This document shows positions 4,953 to 6,158 of a DNA stretch of 6,158 nucleotides, piece by piece. How positions within the stretch are numbered: position 1 is the first letter of the stretch; the number at the start of each line of letters is the position of its first letter. The stretch is from an uncultured Parasphingopyxis sp. (GTDB lineage Bacteria; Pseudomonadota; Alphaproteobacteria; Sphingomonadales; Sphingomonadaceae). Under the pieces are notes generated by a model. That model did not search any database, was not told the DNA's origin, and saw only the letters and a program-made list of their open reading frames with translations. Location: assembly GCA_905479515.1 (NCBI GenBank), contig CAJQMX010000102.1, positions 1 to 6,158 of the forward strand. The letters are read 5' to 3'. The position numbers and the translations under genes are program-made.

Positions 4953-6158
4953 GCGCTGGCACCGTTCGGTTCACTCGCCGCGCTGTCTTTTCCGACAGCG
5001 CGTTCGAACCATTCCAAGCCTTGCCGAATATACTGGGGTGGCTTGAGTAGAGTGGGGTCGCTCAACATCAAGCAATCGAGAGCGAAAGCGGCCTTTTCAG
5101 CTGTTTTCAGTAGCTCGAAAAGTTCATCTTCAAGCTCCTCGCCATTGGGGTTATCATTCACGATAGCCTTAATCTTGGCGCTGGTCGTCGACCCCTCGAC
5201 ATCTGCGATGACGGTCAGGTTTTCAAGGATAAGAGCGTCCTCAAAGGTCCGAGGAATGACGTCCTGAGTTTTACCGTCAGGAGCTGAAACGCTGACCGGC
5301 TTCTGATAGGCAACATACAGCTCGTAGCCGTCCGAACCGGAAGATTGATGATCAGCAGGATCAAGCGCGATCAGTTCGTCAATCAGAACTTTTGACGGAT
5401 GCCACTCCTTGAGCACCTGGTTTGCGGATTTCTGTTCAGCCCCACGTTTTGGTTTTGCCGCTTTCCATCGAATGGCTTCGCCTCCGCTCTTGACCGGAAC
5501 CTTGGTCGCGACGGTGGCGTCAAGGTCGGCGATGATCAGGGTCGCAAGGCCCAACTCATCAACGAGTTCACGAAAACTATGAGCATGACTGCCACCAAGC
5601 TCAAGCAGCGTCACGTAACGCCGCGAAAGGTCTGGAAAATGATGGCGTATAAAATGGGGAACGAGAATGCGTTCGGCCTGCCCCTCAACGAAGATGATGC
5701 CGTCGGCAAAGAAGAGATCGCAATGCGTAGCCTTGAGGTAACGCCGAACGAAACGCCTTGTCTCGTCGCCTTCGCCGAAAATGTACGACAAATTTGCCAC
5801 GGTGGTGGTGGGCGTATCGCCCATTGAGGGCGCTGGTCGTCGCCGGAAATAGCGTAGGTTAGCGAAATCAGCCTCGTGTGCAACGTGGCTCGAATGAGTG
5901 CTGACAACCAACTGCGTGCAGTGAGTGGTCTTATCACCAAGCTGATCGTGCTTGCGTAGGAGATTATAGGCCTTGTTGATGAAAACCTGCTGCACCTGAG
6001 CATGAAGGTGAGCTTCGGGTTCCTCGACGAGTACTAGGTGCAAAGGTTGAATTTGCTCCTGCGCGCCGCTCTGGCTATCCAAGGACGCCTTGCCGACGCG
6101 CATCCACTCGTCGCGGTAGCCCATGAGCATGAAAACCATGGCAATGAGGTTCTGATAA
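4949..6158 (-). CDS. OLD-family ATPase/Toprim nuclease, GajA-like (class 2 OLD), N-terminus off-window
   Basis: This is the C-terminal 402 residues of an OLD (overcoming lysogenization defect) endonuclease; the Walker A and early ATPase domain lie beyond the right edge. Numbering from ATG 6137-6139 (internal, since YQNLIA precedes it in frame): Walker B HLVLVEEPEAHLH (34-46), then the switch-His region LVVSTHSSHV (77-86). The Toprim domain starts at IIFVEGQAE (148-156, catalytic Glu E152) and continues with LIIADLDAT (201-209, D205 and D207). PRTFEDALI (296-304) supplies a conserved-looking acidic position (E300). The C-terminus is mostly helical. OLD proteins paired with a UvrD helicase are class 2 and equal GajA, whose ATPase domain gates nicking by the Toprim domain. 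The stop overlaps the helicase ATG by four bases, so the two should be co-expressed. All visible catalytic residues are intact. Confidence 0.92.
   Translation of the reverse strand, partial: YQNLIAMVFMLMGYRDEWMRVGKASLDSQSGAQEQIQPLHLVLVEEPEAHLHAQVQQVFINKAYNLLRKHDQLGDKTTHCTQLVVSTHSSHVAHEADFANLRYFRRRPAPSMGDTPTTTVANLSYIFGEGDETRRFVRRYLKATHCDLFFADGIIFVEGQAERILVPHFIRHHFPDLSRRYVTLLELGGSHAHSFRELVDELGLATLIIADLDATVATKVPVKSGGEAIRWKAAKPKRGAEQKSANQVLKEWHPSKVLIDELIALDPADHQSSGSDGYELYVAYQKPVSVSAPDGKTQDVIPRTFEDALILENLTVIADVEGSTTSAKIKAIVNDNPNGEELEDELFELLKTAEKAAFALDCLMLSDPTLLKPPQYIRQGLEWFERAVGKDSAASEPNGASA

Noticed and set aside
5399..5827. Plus-strand ORF (142 codons) opposite the OLD gene
   Set aside because: It is antisense to the Toprim domain coding region, with no start signal or domain.

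Overview
The window looks like a piece of an accessory (defence-island) region from a proteobacterium. An alphaproteobacterium is my best guess, from the style of the IS3-family transposase and the GC-rich coding; this is an impression, not a measurement. Four things are present: the tail of an unrecognised plus-strand gene, a complete IS3-family insertion sequence, a short convergent junction, and a minus-strand operon that fills bases 1830-6158.

Left part (1-1754). An open reading frame enters from the left edge in frame 2 and runs to the insertion sequence. The IS spans 348-1612 (1265 bp), has 27-bp imperfect terminal inverted repeats (23/27 matches) and is flanked by a 3-bp AAA target duplication. 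It carries orfA and orfB on the minus strand. A U UUU UUG heptamer in phase with orfA would give a 381-residue OrfAB transposase by -1 frameshifting. Removing the IS and one AAA restores the host gene, which then ends only six codons after the junction, at TAA 1636-1638. A possible 38-codon ORF starts in that stop (TAATG). So the IS only swapped the last six residues of the host protein for eleven IS-encoded ones.

Right part (1830-6158). Read on the minus strand, the operon has three genes. The first is an OLD-family ATPase/Toprim nuclease, whose N-terminus lies beyond the right edge. The second is a UvrD/Rep-type superfamily 1 helicase that overlaps the nuclease gene by ATGA. The third, about 57-70 bp downstream, encodes a roughly 380-residue protein I do not recognise, with a CxxC...H...HxxC zinc-site-like N-terminus. 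The first two match the class 2 OLD + UvrD architecture of the Gabija anti-phage system (GajA + GajB). The third is not part of described two-gene Gabija and is the best candidate here for something new.

The 75 bases between the small ORF and the operon end (1755-1829) hold only a weak 5-bp hairpin. No tRNA, rRNA, CRISPR array or convincing promoter was seen. There is no gene-free stretch above 300 bases.
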